Positions 15,950 through 26,068 of a DNA stretch of 64,000 bases are shown piece after piece (position 1 is the first letter of the stretch; every line of letters begins with the position of its first letter). Below the pieces are notes generated by a model. That model searched no databases, was not told where the DNA came from, and saw nothing but the letters and a program-made list of their open reading frames with translations. A program made the translations under genes and the position numbers. The stretch lies in assembly GCA_012840245.1 (NCBI GenBank), contig DULR01000035.1, positions 1 through 64,000 of the forward strand, in the 5' to 3' direction. This stretch comes from Clostridiaceae bacterium (GTDB lineage Bacteria; Bacillota; Clostridia; DSM-8532).

Positions 15950-18949
15950 CTACTCTGTCCTGAGGGCAACGACCGGATCTTTCTTTGCAGCGCTTCGGGA
16001 TGGAATGATCCCTGAAATAAGTGTAAGGAGCATACTGATCACGATCAGAACTATCGCTGTCCTGACAGGCAGGACAGCCGAAAGGTTGCTCAGCTTCGTC
16101 AGACGATGGAGTATAAGATTTATGGGGATACAAAGCAGATATGTTACCAGAACGCCAAGTGAACCCGAGGCAAATCCTATTATAACGGTTTCGGCGGTAA
16201 ACATGCTGGAAACATTCTTTTTGGATGCTCCTATGGCTCTGAGGATGCCTATTTCCTTCGTGCGCTCCTGTACAGAAATCAGTGTTATAACACCTATCAT
16301 GATTGATGAAACGATAAGCGATACCGCAACGAATGCTATGAGGACATATGTGATGGCATTGATGATGGTGGTTATCGAAGACATCATTAGTCCTATATAG
16401 TCGGTATATTTGATTTCTGAAAGATCGTCAATGCTTTCGTTATATTCAGCAATGGCATCTTCGATAACTTCCTTGTTGGCGAATGAAGATGCATACAGAT
16501 TTATGGAAGCCGGATCGTCAAGATCGATGCAGCCAAGCTTTTTCAGATTCTCTTCATATGTCGAATCTGAAAACTCCAGTATCTTATCGTAATAATCTGC
16601 ACATTCATCATCCGTATATTGGGTAAGTGCCATATCCATGGCATAAGCGAGCTGCTCAGTCGTCATGGTGCTCATCTGCTTTTTAACCTGCGCGGCATAC
16701 TGTTCCTTATACTGTCTTGCAAGTCCCTGAGCGAAAACCTCCTTCAATTCCTCGTCACTCATGGCTGAAATATAGCCCTCAATGGTTTCGGCATCCATGC
16801 CGGTTTGCTGAGCCAGCGCAGGGATCAGCGAGGCTTCGATATCAGCACGGGACATGCCCGAAAGTGTATTTGCAACAAACTGACCGACTGCTTCTTCAGA
16901 AGGAATACTCATTATTTTGATGTATGCAGATGCCTTATCTTCAGCATCGAGGGAAGAGATATAGTCTTTGAAATATGCTGCTTTTTCTGAGATGGTCACA
17001 TTTCCGTCTTCATCCTTAAAGGGAAGGCCGGTGAAAACATCGGTGGAAGGATCGTCTTTCTGGGCTTTCACCGCTTCTGAGCTGTTAGCTCGCTCAATGA
17101 TATATCTAGTCAGCTCGCCTGTATATCCTATCCAGCTTCTCGTTACAGATGCGACCGAGTCTTCGGAAGGCCTGGCTATCCCGACGACCCGAAGCTCCAA
17201 ACCGTTATCGTAAAGATATTTGAGTCCTGCTTCTGTATCTCTCAGGTCGGTATAGGTTCCTGTCTTTTCATCATAGGTATAGCAATCGGAGTTCAATATG
17301 GTACGGAAGCTCATATTGCAGATTTCCTCATATGACCATTTCCTGATCTCGTAGTCTATGGTTTTACCGTTCACGGCCGCTTCCATGAGCTTCTTCATTT
17401 CCTCTTCGGATTTGAGCCCCAGGGCATAAAGCGTCATATCGTCGATCTCATTGTTTTCATCAACGAAAAGGATGATCTCATTGAAGCTTGAAGGCCATCT
17501 GCCGTATATAATGTCATACTGTTTCCTGATAGCCTCGTTCACTTGATTTCGGTCGTCGCCTGAGAGTAATTCTTTCCATAACTTCATGGTCGAAGCCATT
17601 CGGGAGGAAAAGCTGCCCATTACCGTCCGGTCACGCATTTCAAGCATGGACGACATATCGTATCCTGCGTACTTCTTCATCAGTTCAACAGTGAGCAGTT
17701 CGGTATCTGAGCGAAGGATAGTGCCGTCAACGTTTTTGGTATAAATGAGAAGGTCGTTATCATAGGTATACTGTACGCCGGCAAGTGCTGAATGGAGCTT
17801 GCTGTTTTCGTCTGCGCGCTGCTCTTCTATATAATTTTTGAAAGATTTAAGATCGTTTTTGCTTGATTCCATGGAATTCATGGCATTCATCATTTCATAG
17901 AGCATGGCTTTCTGGTAAATAGCATCGTTTTCATGGTCGGAAAGTGACCTTGCTTTTCCGGTGAAAGTGTTGAGCAAAGTACTCACATCAACGTTTTGTG
18001 CTTCAATGGTCAATGGGTAAGAGGCGAGTGTTTCTTCCTGGACCGAATCAATAAAGGATGTGGTACCATGGGATACGGCATAGATAAGTGCAATGCCTAT
18101 AATGCCGATAGAGCCTGCAAAGCTCGTCAGCGCCGTTCTGCCTTTTTTGGTGAACAGGTTTCTCAGTGAAAGTCCGAAGGAAGTGGCAAATGACATGGAT
18201 GGTTTCTTCTTTTTATGCGCTTCTTTCGTCTTGTTGAGCGCCTTTTCTGTTTCTTCCCTGACTTCGTCGGTGGTCAGTGGCATACTGTCGCTTAAGATTT
18301 TACCGTCAAGCATCCTGACGATCCTGGTGGAATATCTTTCTGCAAGGTCGGGGTTGTGAGTGACCATGATCACGAGACGGTCCTTTGCTATTTCCTTGAG
18401 TATATCCAGGACCTGTACGCTTGTTTCGGTGTCTAGGGCGCCGGTCGGTTCGTCTGCCAGAATGATGTCGGGATTATTGACGATAGCCCTGGCAATGGCA
18501 ACTCGCTGCATCTGTCCTCCCGATACCTCAGAAGGTTTCTTTCTCATCTGGTCTGCAAGCCCTACTTTTTCGAGCGCTTCTTTTGCACGTTTGCGGCGTT
18601 CCTTTTTGGACACACCAGAAAGGGTAAGAGCAAGCTCCACATTCTCCAGTACTGTTTGGTGCGGTATCAGATTATAGTTTTGAAATACGAAACCGACCGA
18701 ATGGTTGCGGTATGCATCCCAGTCCCTGTCCTTATATTCCTTTGTGGACCTTCCGTTTATGACGAGATCTCCGGAGGTGTATCTGTCCAAACCTCCTATA
18801 ATGTTCAGCATGGTCGTTTTCCCGCAGCCTGACGGGCCAAGTATGGAAACGAACTCACTGCTTCGGAATTTCAGATCGATTCCCTTCAATGCTTCGATAT
18901 TTTCACCCGGAGCAGAATATGTTTTCTTTATATTTTTAAGTTCCAGCAT
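15950..18949 (-). CDS. MacB-like ABC exporter, fused ATPase and FtsX permease
   Basis: A 999-residue fusion. Residues 1-225 are the ATPase: Walker [10 protein letters not shown], signature [13 protein letters not shown], Walker [14 protein letters not shown], and the MacB/LolD-type ending. A first membrane helix lies near 268-290, then an extracytoplasmic region of about 570 residues, unusually long. Three C-terminal helices belong to an FtsX domain with [19 protein letters not shown]. Such mechanotransmission ABC proteins do not move substrate through a pore but drive periplasmic or surface processes or peptide efflux. The start lies 12 bases after the Hsp70 gene behind GGAGG, and the perfect terminator at 15864 ends the operon. 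Confidence 0.88.
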   Translation of the reverse strand: MLELKNIKKTYSAPGENIEALKGIDLKFRSSEFVSILGPSGCGKTTMLNIIGGLDRYTSGDLVINGRSTKEYKDRDWDAYRNHSVGFVFQNYNLIPHQTVLENVELALTLSGVSKKERRKRAKEALEKVGLADQMRKKPSEVSGGQMQRVAIARAIVNNPDIILADEPTGALDTETSVQVLDILKEIAKDRLVIMVTHNPDLAERYSTRIVRMLDGKILSDSMPLTTDEVREETEKALNKTKEAHKKKKPSMSFATSFGLSLRNLFTKKGRTALTSFAGSIGIIGIALIYAVSHGTTSFIDSVQEETLASYPLTIEAQNVDVSTLLNTFTGKARSLSDHENDAIYQKAMLYEMMNAMNSMESSKNDLKSFKNYIEEQRADENSKLHSALAGVQYTYDNDLLIYTKNVDGTILRSDTELLTVELMKKYAGYDMSSMLEMRDRTVMGSFSSRMASTMKLWKELLSGDDRNQVNEAIRKQYDIIYGRWPSSFNEIILFVDENNEIDDMTLYALGLKSEEEMKKLMEAAVNGKTIDYEIRKWSYEEICNMSFRTILNSDCYTYDEKTGTYTDLRDTEAGLKYLYDNGLELRVVGIARPSEDSVASVTRSWIGYTGELTRYIIERANSSEAVKAQKDDPSTDVFTGLPFKDEDGNVTISEKAAYFKDYISSLDAEDKASAYIKIMSIPSEEAVGQFVANTLSGMSRADIEASLIPALAQQTGMDAETIEGYISAMSDEELKEVFAQGLARQYKEQYAAQVKKQMSTMTTEQLAYAMDMALTQYTDDECADYYDKILEFSDSTYEENLKKLGCIDLDDPASINLYASSFANKEVIEDAIAEYNESIDDLSEIKYTDYIGLMMSSITTIINAITYVLIAFVAVSLIVSSIMIGVITLISVQERTKEIGILRAIGASKKNVSSMFTAETVIIGFASGSLGVLVTYLLCIPINLILHRLTKLSNLSAVLPVRTAIVLIVISMLLTLISGIIPSRSAAKKDPVVALRTE

Positions 18950-18961
18950 CAGTTTACCTCC

Positions 18962-20749
18962 TTAATAGCTGTCGGAAATGAATCCGGCCATACGACACGC
19001 ATTGGCGCTGCTTGAATATAAGCGGCTGATGGCTTCACGTACAGCCATTATATCGCTTTCACTCATCATGACCGGTTTTGTCCTGTAAATCAGTTTCTGC
19101 AGATATGCGATATCTGCCTTGATCTGTTTCTTTTCTTCTTTCGGCAGCTCTTTTTTCACTTTTTGTAATGCCTGAGTGGCGCGGTTCAGGCATTTATTTG
19201 CCTCGCTGCTTATCTCCAGCGCTTTTCGCCTTATGCCATCCTGGGCGGCGTATTGCTGCGCATCACGTATAGCCTGTTCTATTTCGGCATCCGACATGCG
19301 CTGGTTATCGGTAATGGTTATGGATTGCTCCATGCCTGTATCGAGATCCCTTGCTGAAACCTTGAGGATCCCGTTGGCATCGATATCAAAGGTGACCTCG
19401 ATTTGCGGGACGCCGGCAGGGGCGGGCTTTATCCCGCTAAGCCTGAATTTTCCAATGGATTTATTATCCTTAGCCATTGGTCGTTCACCCTGCAGAACGT
19501 TTACTTCAACGCTTCTCTGAAATGGTGCTGCCGTGGTGAAAACCTGAGAATAGCGCACCGGGATGGTTGTATTGCGTTCGATTATCCTTGTGGCTACACC
19601 ACCCACCGTTTCGATGGACAGACTGAGTGGCGTGACATCAAGTAAAAGGATATTGCTCTTCCCGCCGTAAAGAGTCAGAGCCCCGCCTGACAGCGTATCG
19701 CCCTGTACAGCAGCTCCCAGTGCTACACATTCATCGGGATTGATGTTTTTTGACGGGTTTATCCCCGTAAGGCTTCTCACCATTTCCTGTACTGCCGGGA
19801 TCCTTGTGGACCCTCCGACCAGCAGGACCTTTGAAAGCTCGGATGGTGCTATGCCTGCATCAGCCAGAGCATTCCGGACGGGAAGCGCCGTCCGTTCCAC
19901 CAGATCCCGGGTCAGTTCATTGAATATTGCCCGTGAAAGGGAGTATTCAAAATTTATCGGTTGTCCGCGGGACTGGGTGAGATACGGGAGCGATATATAG
20001 GCATTTTCCGAAGAGGACAATTCCTTCTTTGCCTGTTCGGCAGCCTCCTTTACCCGCTGAAATGCTGCAAAATCCTTACGGACATCTACATGGTGCTCTT
20101 TTTTTATCAGCTCAGCCAGATACGCTACTACCCGTTCGTCAAAGTCATCTCCGCCAAGGTGGTTGTCCCCGTTGGTAGCAAGAACTTCTATAACGCCTTC
20201 TCCGATTTCTATGATGGAAACGTCGAATGTTCCGCCGCCAAGATCGTAAACCATTATCTTCTGCGGTGTTCCGTTATCCAGGCCGTAAGCGAGCGCGGCG
20301 CTTGTAGGCTCATTTATTATCCTTATCACATTCAGTCCCGCGATCCTTCCGGCATCCTTCGTAGCCTGACGCTGAATATCGTTGAAATATGCGGGAACAG
20401 TGATAACAGCATCAGTCACGGCTTCACCAAGATAGTTCTCTGCATCTGTTTTTAATTTTCTAAGGATCATTGAGCTGATTTCCTGCGGGGTATAGGCTTT
20501 TCCGTCAATGATCTTCTTCCAGTCGGTACCCATGTGCCGCTTTATGGAGCTGATGGTCCTTTCACTGTTGATAACGGTCTGGCGTTTGGCCTGATCGCCT
20601 ACGAGACGTTCTCCCTCTTTTGTAAAAGCGACTACGCTCGGAGTAGTCCTGTTACCGTTTTCATTGGGGATGATCACCGGTTTCCCGCCCTCCACAACAG
20701 CAACGCAGCTATTTGTGGTACCTAAATCTATTCCAATCGTTTTACCCAT
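18962..20749 (-). CDS. dnaK: Hsp70 chaperone (DnaK paralog)
   Basis: A 595-residue Hsp70. The ATPase domain shows [17 protein letters not shown], the phosphate-2 motif [13 protein letters not shown] and [11 protein letters not shown]; the substrate domain starts after [14 protein letters not shown]. The lid is short, and the protein lacks the long acidic tail of housekeeping DnaK (usually about 610-640 residues). No grpE or dnaJ adjoins it; instead it sits between a zinc-ribbon membrane protein and a MacB-like exporter on the same strand. This suggests a specialised paralog that works with that membrane system, though that is inference. It could still be the only DnaK of the organism. Confidence 0.85.
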   Translation of the reverse strand: MGKTIGIDLGTTNSCVAVVEGGKPVIIPNENGNRTTPSVVAFTKEGERLVGDQAKRQTVINSERTISSIKRHMGTDWKKIIDGKAYTPQEISSMILRKLKTDAENYLGEAVTDAVITVPAYFNDIQRQATKDAGRIAGLNVIRIINEPTSAALAYGLDNGTPQKIMVYDLGGGTFDVSIIEIGEGVIEVLATNGDNHLGGDDFDERVVAYLAELIKKEHHVDVRKDFAAFQRVKEAAEQAKKELSSSENAYISLPYLTQSRGQPINFEYSLSRAIFNELTRDLVERTALPVRNALADAGIAPSELSKVLLVGGSTRIPAVQEMVRSLTGINPSKNINPDECVALGAAVQGDTLSGGALTLYGGKSNILLLDVTPLSLSIETVGGVATRIIERNTTIPVRYSQVFTTAAPFQRSVEVNVLQGERPMAKDNKSIGKFRLSGIKPAPAGVPQIEVTFDIDANGILKVSARDLDTGMEQSITITDNQRMSDAEIEQAIRDAQQYAAQDGIRRKALEISSEANKCLNRATQALQKVKKELPKEEKKQIKADIAYLQKLIYRTKPVMMSESDIMAVREAISRLYSSSANACRMAGFISDSY

Positions 20750-20803
20750 AAATTTCTTCCTTTCAGTCAGTGACCGGATGTCAAACCCTGAAGCAGTCTG
20801 TCT

Positions 20804-21232
20804 TTAAGTCCTTTTATCAAAGCTGCTGCTGCATTTGGGGCAACGAATATTTATGGTTTTTCCTCTTTCGGGCTTCACGATCCGCACAACAGCCTTGCAA
20901 TGAGGGCATTTATAGTACCTGTGGGTCTTTCTTTCATGCCAGATCGACTTATAAAGACGAAGCTTCTGTTTTATCCTGTTCCGGATAGTCAGGAATTTTT
21001 GTCTTTCGGCCTGACGTTTATATATATTTTTTGAAAAAGTGCGAAACCATGACCATATGAGTATGGCAAGCGCGACGAAATATAAAATGCGAAGAAACGG
21101 GATCAAAGATAAGAATAATATAACCATTCCCGAGATCGACAGGAAACGGGAAAGCTCATCATATCCATAGCGCCCATACATAAATCTCTGCAATCCGTAC
21201 ATGATTTTCTCAAACCATCTTCTCATAACCAC
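20804..21232 (-). CDS. Zinc-ribbon membrane protein
   Basis: A 142-residue protein. Two adjacent membrane helices lie near residues 27-62 (SISGMVILFLSLIPFLRILYF and what follows). A basic cytoplasmic stretch then leads to a C-terminal zinc ribbon, CPHC ... CPKC, about residues 115-137. The function is unknown. It is the first gene of an operon with Hsp70 (55-base gap) and the ABC exporter. Start may be the GTG at 21232 (AAGGA before it) or the ATG two codons later. Confidence 0.65.
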   Translation of the reverse strand: MVMRRWFEKIMYGLQRFMYGRYGYDELSRFLSISGMVILFLSLIPFLRILYFVALAILIWSWFRTFSKNIYKRQAERQKFLTIRNRIKQKLRLYKSIWHERKTHRYYKCPHCKAVVRIVKPERGKTINIRCPKCSSSFDKRT

Positions 21233-21298
21233 AGCATCCTTCTACTTATTTTGTCTCAGCCTGAATTATATTTTCTTATTATAAACCGAAAATAAACT

Positions 21299-21350
21299 GA
21301 ATTCCTGCCGAAGGCAGGAATTCATCCTGAGCGAAGCGAAGGATCTTACA
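21299..21350. repeat. Palindrome plus half of interspersed repeat type A
   Basis: A perfect 11-bp palindrome with a 3-base loop (GAATTCCTGCC at 21299-21309) runs into TCATCCTGAGCGAAGCGAAG, the left half of the interspersed repeat found complete at 30857. It lies upstream of the zinc-ribbon gene and about 45 bases from the second repeat type. Confidence 0.7.
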
Positions 21351-21394
21351 ATTTAGACATGGTAACGGACTTTTATGTGTCATTTTCAATGTAT

Positions 21395-21447
21395 TGTCCC
21401 ACAGGACCGTCCCTCCGACATGTCACAAGAACCATCCCTGTGACAAT
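21395..21447. repeat. Interspersed repeat type B, copy 1
   Basis: About 53 bases starting TTGTCCCACAGGACCGTCCC and ending CCATCCCTGTGACAAT, with inverted ends (ATTGTC / GACAAT). The same words recur at 22020. Repeats of the form TGTCACAGGGACGGTTCTTG are common between genes in Clostridia. This copy lies exactly at the broken 3' end of the GH18 relic. Confidence 0.65.
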
Positions 21448-21893
21448 TATCTGGGAGCTACGATATTTTCAGGTGAAGGAATACTGGGGTCTCTTTTTGC
21501 AGGATATGTCATTTCAAAAGCAGATGAACGATTTACAAACGCTGCCATTTCCCCTCTGAGTACTGCTTTCCGCCCTAATGCTCTGTCCCAATGATTGCTA
21601 AGAAAGGGAACTACTTTTATTCCGCGTATATGCATAGCGTCAACAAATTCTGTGTCGATTTTGGGCAACAGCTTCAAATCACCGTTTTCATAAATTTCAA
21701 AGTAATCAGGGCATACAATGTCAATATTCTCGTTTGAACGATCCACATTATTGATATAAAGAGAGGTGGTGCCTGCATAGAGATAGGTCATATTGATCCT
21801 TTTCGTATAAATACCTGAGGAAGTTGAGGACGATATTACAAGAAAGAATATGGTCGTCAGAACCAGCAGCTTTACTTTTGCCTGCCTTTTCAT
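21447..21893 (-). pseudogene. Truncated GH18-type glycosidase
   Basis: An open frame of 148 codons with intact start (AGGAGGAG before ATG) and signal peptide. Residues 37-110 match the N-terminus of clostridial family 18 glycosidases: INNVDRSNENIDIVCPDYFE, then DTEFVDAMHIRGIKVVPFLS and NHWDRALGRKA. Shortly after this the sequence loses family character, the catalytic DxxDxDxE region is missing, and the frame ends at the edge of a type B repeat. A full enzyme would be several hundred residues longer. I read this as a 3'-deleted relic; the last 30 residues are not native. Confidence 0.65.
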
Positions 21894-22019
21894 AAACTCC
21901 TCCTGATTTTTGACTAAAACATGCGTTCGTTCTTTATTAGCAGCTTGGATTTATTATGCTTTCAGGAGGGTTATTTTATTTAAAGAGCATGAAAATTCCC
22001 ATGATCATCCGCCTGGGTA

Positions 22020-22073
22020 GGACCATCCCTGTGACATGTCATCAGAACCGTCCCTATGACAATTTAGGGAGCG
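22020..22073. repeat. Interspersed repeat type B, copy 2
   Basis: GACCATCCCTGTGACATGTC followed by ATCAGAACCGTCCCTATGAC and AATTT, closely matching the copy at 21395. It overlaps the 3' end of the histidine kinase gene and supplies its stop codon and last residues. Confidence 0.65.
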
Positions 22074-23115
22074 AAACTGTGAAGACTGTCTTGCGGTTGC
22101 CTGATGATACGGTGACATCGCCGTCGTGCAGGCTGACTACTTTTTTGACTATAGCAAGTCCGATCCCATTGCCCTCACTTGAATGGGATTCATCGGCCTG
22201 GTAAAATTTCCGGAAGATCTGTTCCTTGGATTCGGCAGGGATCTCTGTGCCGGTGTTGGAGACAGAAACAAATATGTGGTTTTCGGTTTCGGTGATCCCG
22301 ATACGGAACGATGTCCCCTCATCGCCGAATTTGATGGCATTGTCTATAAGGTTGATCCATACCTGTCTGAGCATTTCCTCGTTGGCATTTATGGTATGTT
22401 CACCGAAATCCAGCTCAGGTACGACATTCTTCCTGCTCCACTTGTTCTCGAGAAGCAGCACGCAGTTTCTGATCTGCTCGGACAGATTGTACTCGGATAC
22501 TCCGGTCAGGATGGTCTGATTTTCTATCTTCGTCAGATTGAGCACGTTCGTGGCCATGGCCGAAAGGCGGAGCGATTCCTGCTCAATGATATCGATGTAT
22601 TCAGCTTTTTGCTCTTCAGTCAGATTTCCGTGCTTGAGAAGCTTTGCGAAACCGGCGATCGATACTATGGGTGTTTTGAACTCATGGGAAAAGTTGTTTA
22701 TGAAATCAGAACGAAGGATTTCTGTTTTTTCAAGCTCTTCGGCCAGATTATTGAAGCTGCGGCAAACTTCTACCGCCGTAGGGTGTCTGGACAGATATTT
22801 TCCGAGGTGAAGGCGTGTTTTGAAATCTCCGGCTGCAAGACGGTTCATGGCATTGATTATGGTATTGACCGGTTTTAGCGGAAAGCGGCTGGTAACCGCC
22901 GACAGGATCGCTCCAAGCAGTACGCTTGCCATCATCATCCTGAAAATAAGGCGATAAAGCCTGGGTACACTCCCGCTGGGCTCAAGCAATCCCCGATGTA
23001 TCAAAAAAATGATCACTCCACCCACAACGACCATGGTTATCATGAAAAAGCAGAATACCACGCCTGAAAACAGCAAAGTCAACGCCAGACGGTGTTTCCT
23101 TATCTTAGGCTTCAT
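22054..23115 (-). CDS. Sensor histidine kinase (HAMP, HisKA, HATPase)
   Basis: A 353-residue membrane kinase. Two helices (about residues 10-35 and 53-72) flank only a short external loop, so it likely senses within the membrane. A HAMP domain follows, then the phospho-acceptor helix NFSHEFKTPI with His near residue 144. The ATPase domain has WINLIDNAIKFGDEG (N box) and EGNGIGLAIVKKVV (G2 box). Its start overlaps the stop of the response regulator by four bases. The last codons and stop lie inside a type B repeat, so the natural C-terminus may have been altered, although the catalytic domain looks complete. Confidence 0.88.
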   Translation of the reverse strand: MKPKIRKHRLALTLLFSGVVFCFFMITMVVVGGVIIFLIHRGLLEPSGSVPRLYRLIFRMMMASVLLGAILSAVTSRFPLKPVNTIINAMNRLAAGDFKTRLHLGKYLSRHPTAVEVCRSFNNLAEELEKTEILRSDFINNFSHEFKTPIVSIAGFAKLLKHGNLTEEQKAEYIDIIEQESLRLSAMATNVLNLTKIENQTILTGVSEYNLSEQIRNCVLLLENKWSRKNVVPELDFGEHTINANEEMLRQVWINLIDNAIKFGDEGTSFRIGITETENHIFVSVSNTGTEIPAESKEQIFRKFYQADESHSSEGNGIGLAIVKKVVSLHDGDVTVSSGNRKTVFTVSLPKLS

Positions 23116-23786
23116 ACATTTTTCACCGCCTTGTATCCAAGTCCCCTGACAGACTCAATTTCGAATTCCTTCCAGCCTTCGAACCGTTTACGAAGTCTTC
23201 CTATATGAACAGTCACAGTTTCCCAGCCCGATTCGCTGTCATTTCCCCAAATTTCGTCCATCAGCTGGATACGTGTAAAAATCTTCCCGGGGTAAGAAAG
23301 CAGCTTGAAAAGCAGCATGAATTCCTTTTGCGGCAGTTCCTGGACCTCACCGTTTTTAGAAACCGTAAAGCTGTCATAGTCAAGCACCACATCGCCTATG
23401 ACCAGCCTCTTTTCACTGGCTATCTGCGCACGCCGCAGAAGAGCTTTTATACGCAGCAGCATTTCTTCCACGTCAATAGGCTTTGTCATATAGTCATCGG
23501 TTCCGACAATGAAGCCCTTTCGACGGTCCTCAGGCAGCTGTTTGGCTGAAACCATCAAAATAGGCAGGTTATTGTTTGCTTTCCTCAGGACCCGGGTAAG
23601 CTCATATCCATCCATTCTGGGCATCATGATATCGAGGACAACAAGGTCGATATGCTCCCTGTCCATTATATCAAGCGCTTCCTCACCGTTGGATGCGGTA
23701 AAGACCGTATAATTTTCCGCCGTAAGAACGGCTTCGAACAAGCGCCTCGTATGCTTGTCATCGTCAACAACCAAAATCCGGAACAT
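23112..23786 (-). CDS. OmpR-family response regulator
   Basis: A 225-residue regulator. The receiver domain has the acidic pair in VVDDDKH, the phospho-acceptor Asp in LVVLDIMMPRMDG and Lys in DDYMTKPID. The C-terminal winged helix is of OmpR/PhoB type, with SESGWETVTVHIGRLRKRFE and the ending ESVRGLGYKAV. I chose the ATG at 23786 with GGGGAG before it. It forms one unit with the downstream kinase. Targets are unknown; neighbours are relics and the Hsp70 operon. Confidence 0.9.
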   Translation of the reverse strand: MFRILVVDDDKHTRRLFEAVLTAENYTVFTASNGEEALDIMDREHIDLVVLDIMMPRMDGYELTRVLRKANNNLPILMVSAKQLPEDRRKGFIVGTDDYMTKPIDVEEMLLRIKALLRRAQIASEKRLVIGDVVLDYDSFTVSKNGEVQELPQKEFMLLFKLLSYPGKIFTRIQLMDEIWGNDSESGWETVTVHIGRLRKRFEGWKEFEIESVRGLGYKAVKNV

Positions 23787-23911
23787 GCCTCTCCCCAAAA
23801 CAGATTTTATTAATTTATTCTACATAAAAATCATAAACTCAATCAAAACTTTTTGCAAATACGGACCATCCGGAAAACTACAAGCAATACATTTACTTTC
23901 TTTACGGCAGG

Positions 23912-24106
23912 ATGCAGCCGGTTCGTGAATTTTCCTCCGAGCTTGAACGGCTAAAAAATTTCATTGACAATTTCGATGCTGCTCTGGTCGATCAGTTTGC
24001 TGAACTGGTGCAAGCCCATGAAAAAATTATACTGTTCGGTTACAGGCCTTCTTTCATTTGTGCCCAGTATTTTGAGTACGACGAAGACGAAAGCGCCGAC
24101 AACTGA
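23912..24106 (+). pseudogene. RpiR/MurR-type regulator fragment
   Basis: A 64-codon frame whose middle (DAALVDQFAELVQAHEKIIL followed by FGYRPSFICAQYFEY) resembles the start of the SIS sugar-phosphate-binding domain of RpiR-family regulators, where the G-x-S loop follows a hydrophobic strand. No helix-turn-helix domain precedes it and the SIS domain stops after about 40 residues at a terminator hairpin. It is most likely an internal remnant of a deleted sugar regulator. The glycine of the G-x-G-x-S loop is replaced by Arg-Pro, consistent with decay. Confidence 0.45.
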
Positions 24107-24122
24107 CTGTCGGCGCTTTTTT
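24090..24122 (+). terminator. Strong hairpin terminator
   Basis: AAAGCGCCGACA (24090-24101) pairs fully with TGTCGGCGCTTT (24108-24119), followed by further Ts on the plus strand. It ends the RpiR-like relic and overlaps its last codons. Confidence 0.8.
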
Positions 24123-24151
24123 ACCCGGGCGAAAAGGGATCCTCCTGTCGA

Positions 24152-24212
24152 TCAGGGTTGAATAATGATTTTCCCGTGGCTTCTATTTTCCCAGATAGAC
24201 TGCTGCCTTCAT
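24152..24212 (-). pseudogene. Zinc alcohol dehydrogenase reduced to both ends
   Basis: AAAGGAG and a well-spaced ATG open the frame MKAAVYLGK, the usual N-terminus of medium-chain zinc dehydrogenases. It then meets TAG, and in another frame the next bases read HGKIIIQP and stop, a typical C-terminus of the same family. About 330 codons between them are missing. The relic lies 40 bases after the alpha-glucosidase stop on the same strand, so it was probably the next gene in that operon. Reading by eye of such short ends is suggestive, not proof. Confidence 0.5.
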
Positions 24213-24252
24213 GATCCAAACTCCTTTCCTGACCGGCTATTTTTTCTGCCGG

Positions 24253-25941
24253 TTATATGAGCTCATACACCCTTGCTTCGTATGGGCGTAGCCTGATTTC
24301 CGATATGTCATCCTTCCCGTCTGTCCGGTAGTTCGATATAAGCAGCTTTGCCTCATTGTATTCCAGCCATTCGGGAAGCAGGAACAAGGGATTTTTGTCG
24401 AAGAAATTCAATATGACCAGCAGCCTGCTCCGGCCAAGCTGCCTTATATATGAATAAATGTCCTCGTCATCTTCCAGCAGCGGTATGTACTTGCCATAAA
24501 CCATCACATCATATTCCCTGCGCAGCAGAATGAGCTTCTTGTAATAATTAAGTATGGAGTCAGCATCCTCCATGGCCTGTCTTACATTGATCCACTTATA
24601 GTTGGGATTTACCTTTATCCAGGGCTTTCCCGCAGTGAACCCCGCATTTTCCTCATCGCTCCACTGCATCGGAGTCCTTGCATTATCACGGCCTATTCTG
24701 TGGATCGCCTCCAAAGCCGATCTGGGATCCATTTTTTCATGATTTACGGCAATATTGTAAAAATTGAGGCTCTCTATATCCCTGTAATCATAGATGCTGT
24801 CAAATGCCACATTAGTCATTCCTATTTCCTCTCCCTGATATATGAAGGGAGTTCCCTTGAGGGTATGCAGCATGGTAGCCAGCATTTTTGCGCTCTCGAC
24901 CCTGTATTTTCGGTCATTCCCGAATCTGGAAACCATTCTCGGCTGGTCGTGATTATTGAGGTACAGGCTGTTCCAGCCCACAGATTCAAGCTCAGTCTGC
25001 CATTTTGACATGATTTCTTTGAATTCGGTGAGCTTCCACGGTCTGTATTCCCATTTCCACTTTTCCCCGTTGTCGATTCCCATCAGTTCGAACTGGAAAA
25101 CCATGTTAAGCTCGTTTCTGTCTTCGCCGGTATATAGCTTTGCCATATCGGTGGTGACACAGCAGGTCTCTCCTACTGTCATGATGTCGTATTTGCTCAA
25201 TACCTCCCTGTTCATTTCCTGCAGGAACTCATGTATGCCCGGCTGGTTGAAGTAGTATTGGGGAAAGAAAACATACTTCATTGTATGATTTTCCGGCCGG
25301 GGCGCATCAGGGAAGGAATCCATCTTCGCTATGGCATTTATCACATCCATTCGGAATCCGTCAACTCCCTTGTCCAGCCACCATTTCATCATGTCATAGA
25401 TTTCCCTGCGCAATGCGGGATTCTTCCAGTTCAGATCAGGCTGCTTTTTTGAAAACAGGTGGAGATAATACTGCTGGGTCTTCTCATCCCATTCCCATAC
25501 AGAGGGTGAAAAGAATGATCCCCAGTTGTTGGGCTCAGCCCCTTCCTTTGCATCACGCCATATGTAATAATCACGCTTTTTGCTGTCTCTAGACGAACGG
25601 GCTTCTATGAACCATGGGTGCTCATCGGATGTATGGTTTACGACCAGATCCATTATTATTTTTATTCCTTTGGAATGAGCCTTTGCAAGCAGCTCTTCAA
25701 AGTCCTGAAGACTGCCGAACTCCTCCAATATCCCGTAATAATCCGATATATCATAGCCATTGTCGTCATTGGGAGATCTATAAATGGGACATAGCCAAAG
25801 GACGTCTACACCAAGCTCCTTCAGGTAATCAAGCTTTTCCATGATGCCCCTGAGGTCGCCTATTCCGTCCGCATTTGAATCATAGAAGCTCCTTGGATAT
25901 ATCTGATATACGACCGCTTCCTTCCACCATTTTCTGTTCAT
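24253..25941 (-). CDS. GH13 alpha-glucosidase (oligo-1,6-glucosidase type)
   Basis: A 562-residue family 13 enzyme. Conserved regions: MDLVVNHTSDEHPWF (region I), QPDLNW (region V), GFRMDVINAI with the catalytic Asp (region II), GETCCV with the acid/base Glu (region III) and YLNNHDQPR (region IV). Length and the DVIN signature fit the cytoplasmic oligo-1,6-glucosidase / alpha-glucosidase / trehalose-6-phosphate hydrolase group. There is no signal peptide, so it works on imported sugars. The genes around it on the same strand are relics of a sugar-binding protein (upstream) and an alcohol dehydrogenase (downstream), so it is the survivor of a sugar operon. Confidence 0.9.
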   Translation of the reverse strand: MNRKWWKEAVVYQIYPRSFYDSNADGIGDLRGIMEKLDYLKELGVDVLWLCPIYRSPNDDNGYDISDYYGILEEFGSLQDFEELLAKAHSKGIKIIMDLVVNHTSDEHPWFIEARSSRDSKKRDYYIWRDAKEGAEPNNWGSFFSPSVWEWDEKTQQYYLHLFSKKQPDLNWKNPALRREIYDMMKWWLDKGVDGFRMDVINAIAKMDSFPDAPRPENHTMKYVFFPQYYFNQPGIHEFLQEMNREVLSKYDIMTVGETCCVTTDMAKLYTGEDRNELNMVFQFELMGIDNGEKWKWEYRPWKLTEFKEIMSKWQTELESVGWNSLYLNNHDQPRMVSRFGNDRKYRVESAKMLATMLHTLKGTPFIYQGEEIGMTNVAFDSIYDYRDIESLNFYNIAVNHEKMDPRSALEAIHRIGRDNARTPMQWSDEENAGFTAGKPWIKVNPNYKWINVRQAMEDADSILNYYKKLILLRREYDVMVYGKYIPLLEDDEDIYSYIRQLGRSRLLVILNFFDKNPLFLLPEWLEYNEAKLLISNYRTDGKDDISEIRLRPYEARVYELI

Positions 25942-25978
25942 TTCAGCCCTCCGTTCGATTTTATCCCATCAACAAGAT

Positions 25979-26018
25979 AATTCTCTTCATATCAGACATT
26001 GGCCGACATGAAGAGAAT
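25979..26018. terminator. Hairpin upstream of alpha-glucosidase
   Basis: ATTCTCTTCAT and ATGAAGAGAAT form an 11-bp stem with a long loop between the binding-protein relic and the alpha-glucosidase. The T-run is weak. It may be an intercistronic stem-loop as is often found after sugar-binding-protein genes. Confidence 0.35.
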
Positions 26019-26068
26019 ATCCGGTTATTCAATGACCATTTTAATTTTATGAAAACAAACCGTTTCAA

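Noticed and set aside
22183..22878. Plus-strand 231-codon open frame opposite the histidine kinase gene
   Set aside because: It is the antisense of a complete kinase with all motifs, and shows no family features or ribosome binding site.
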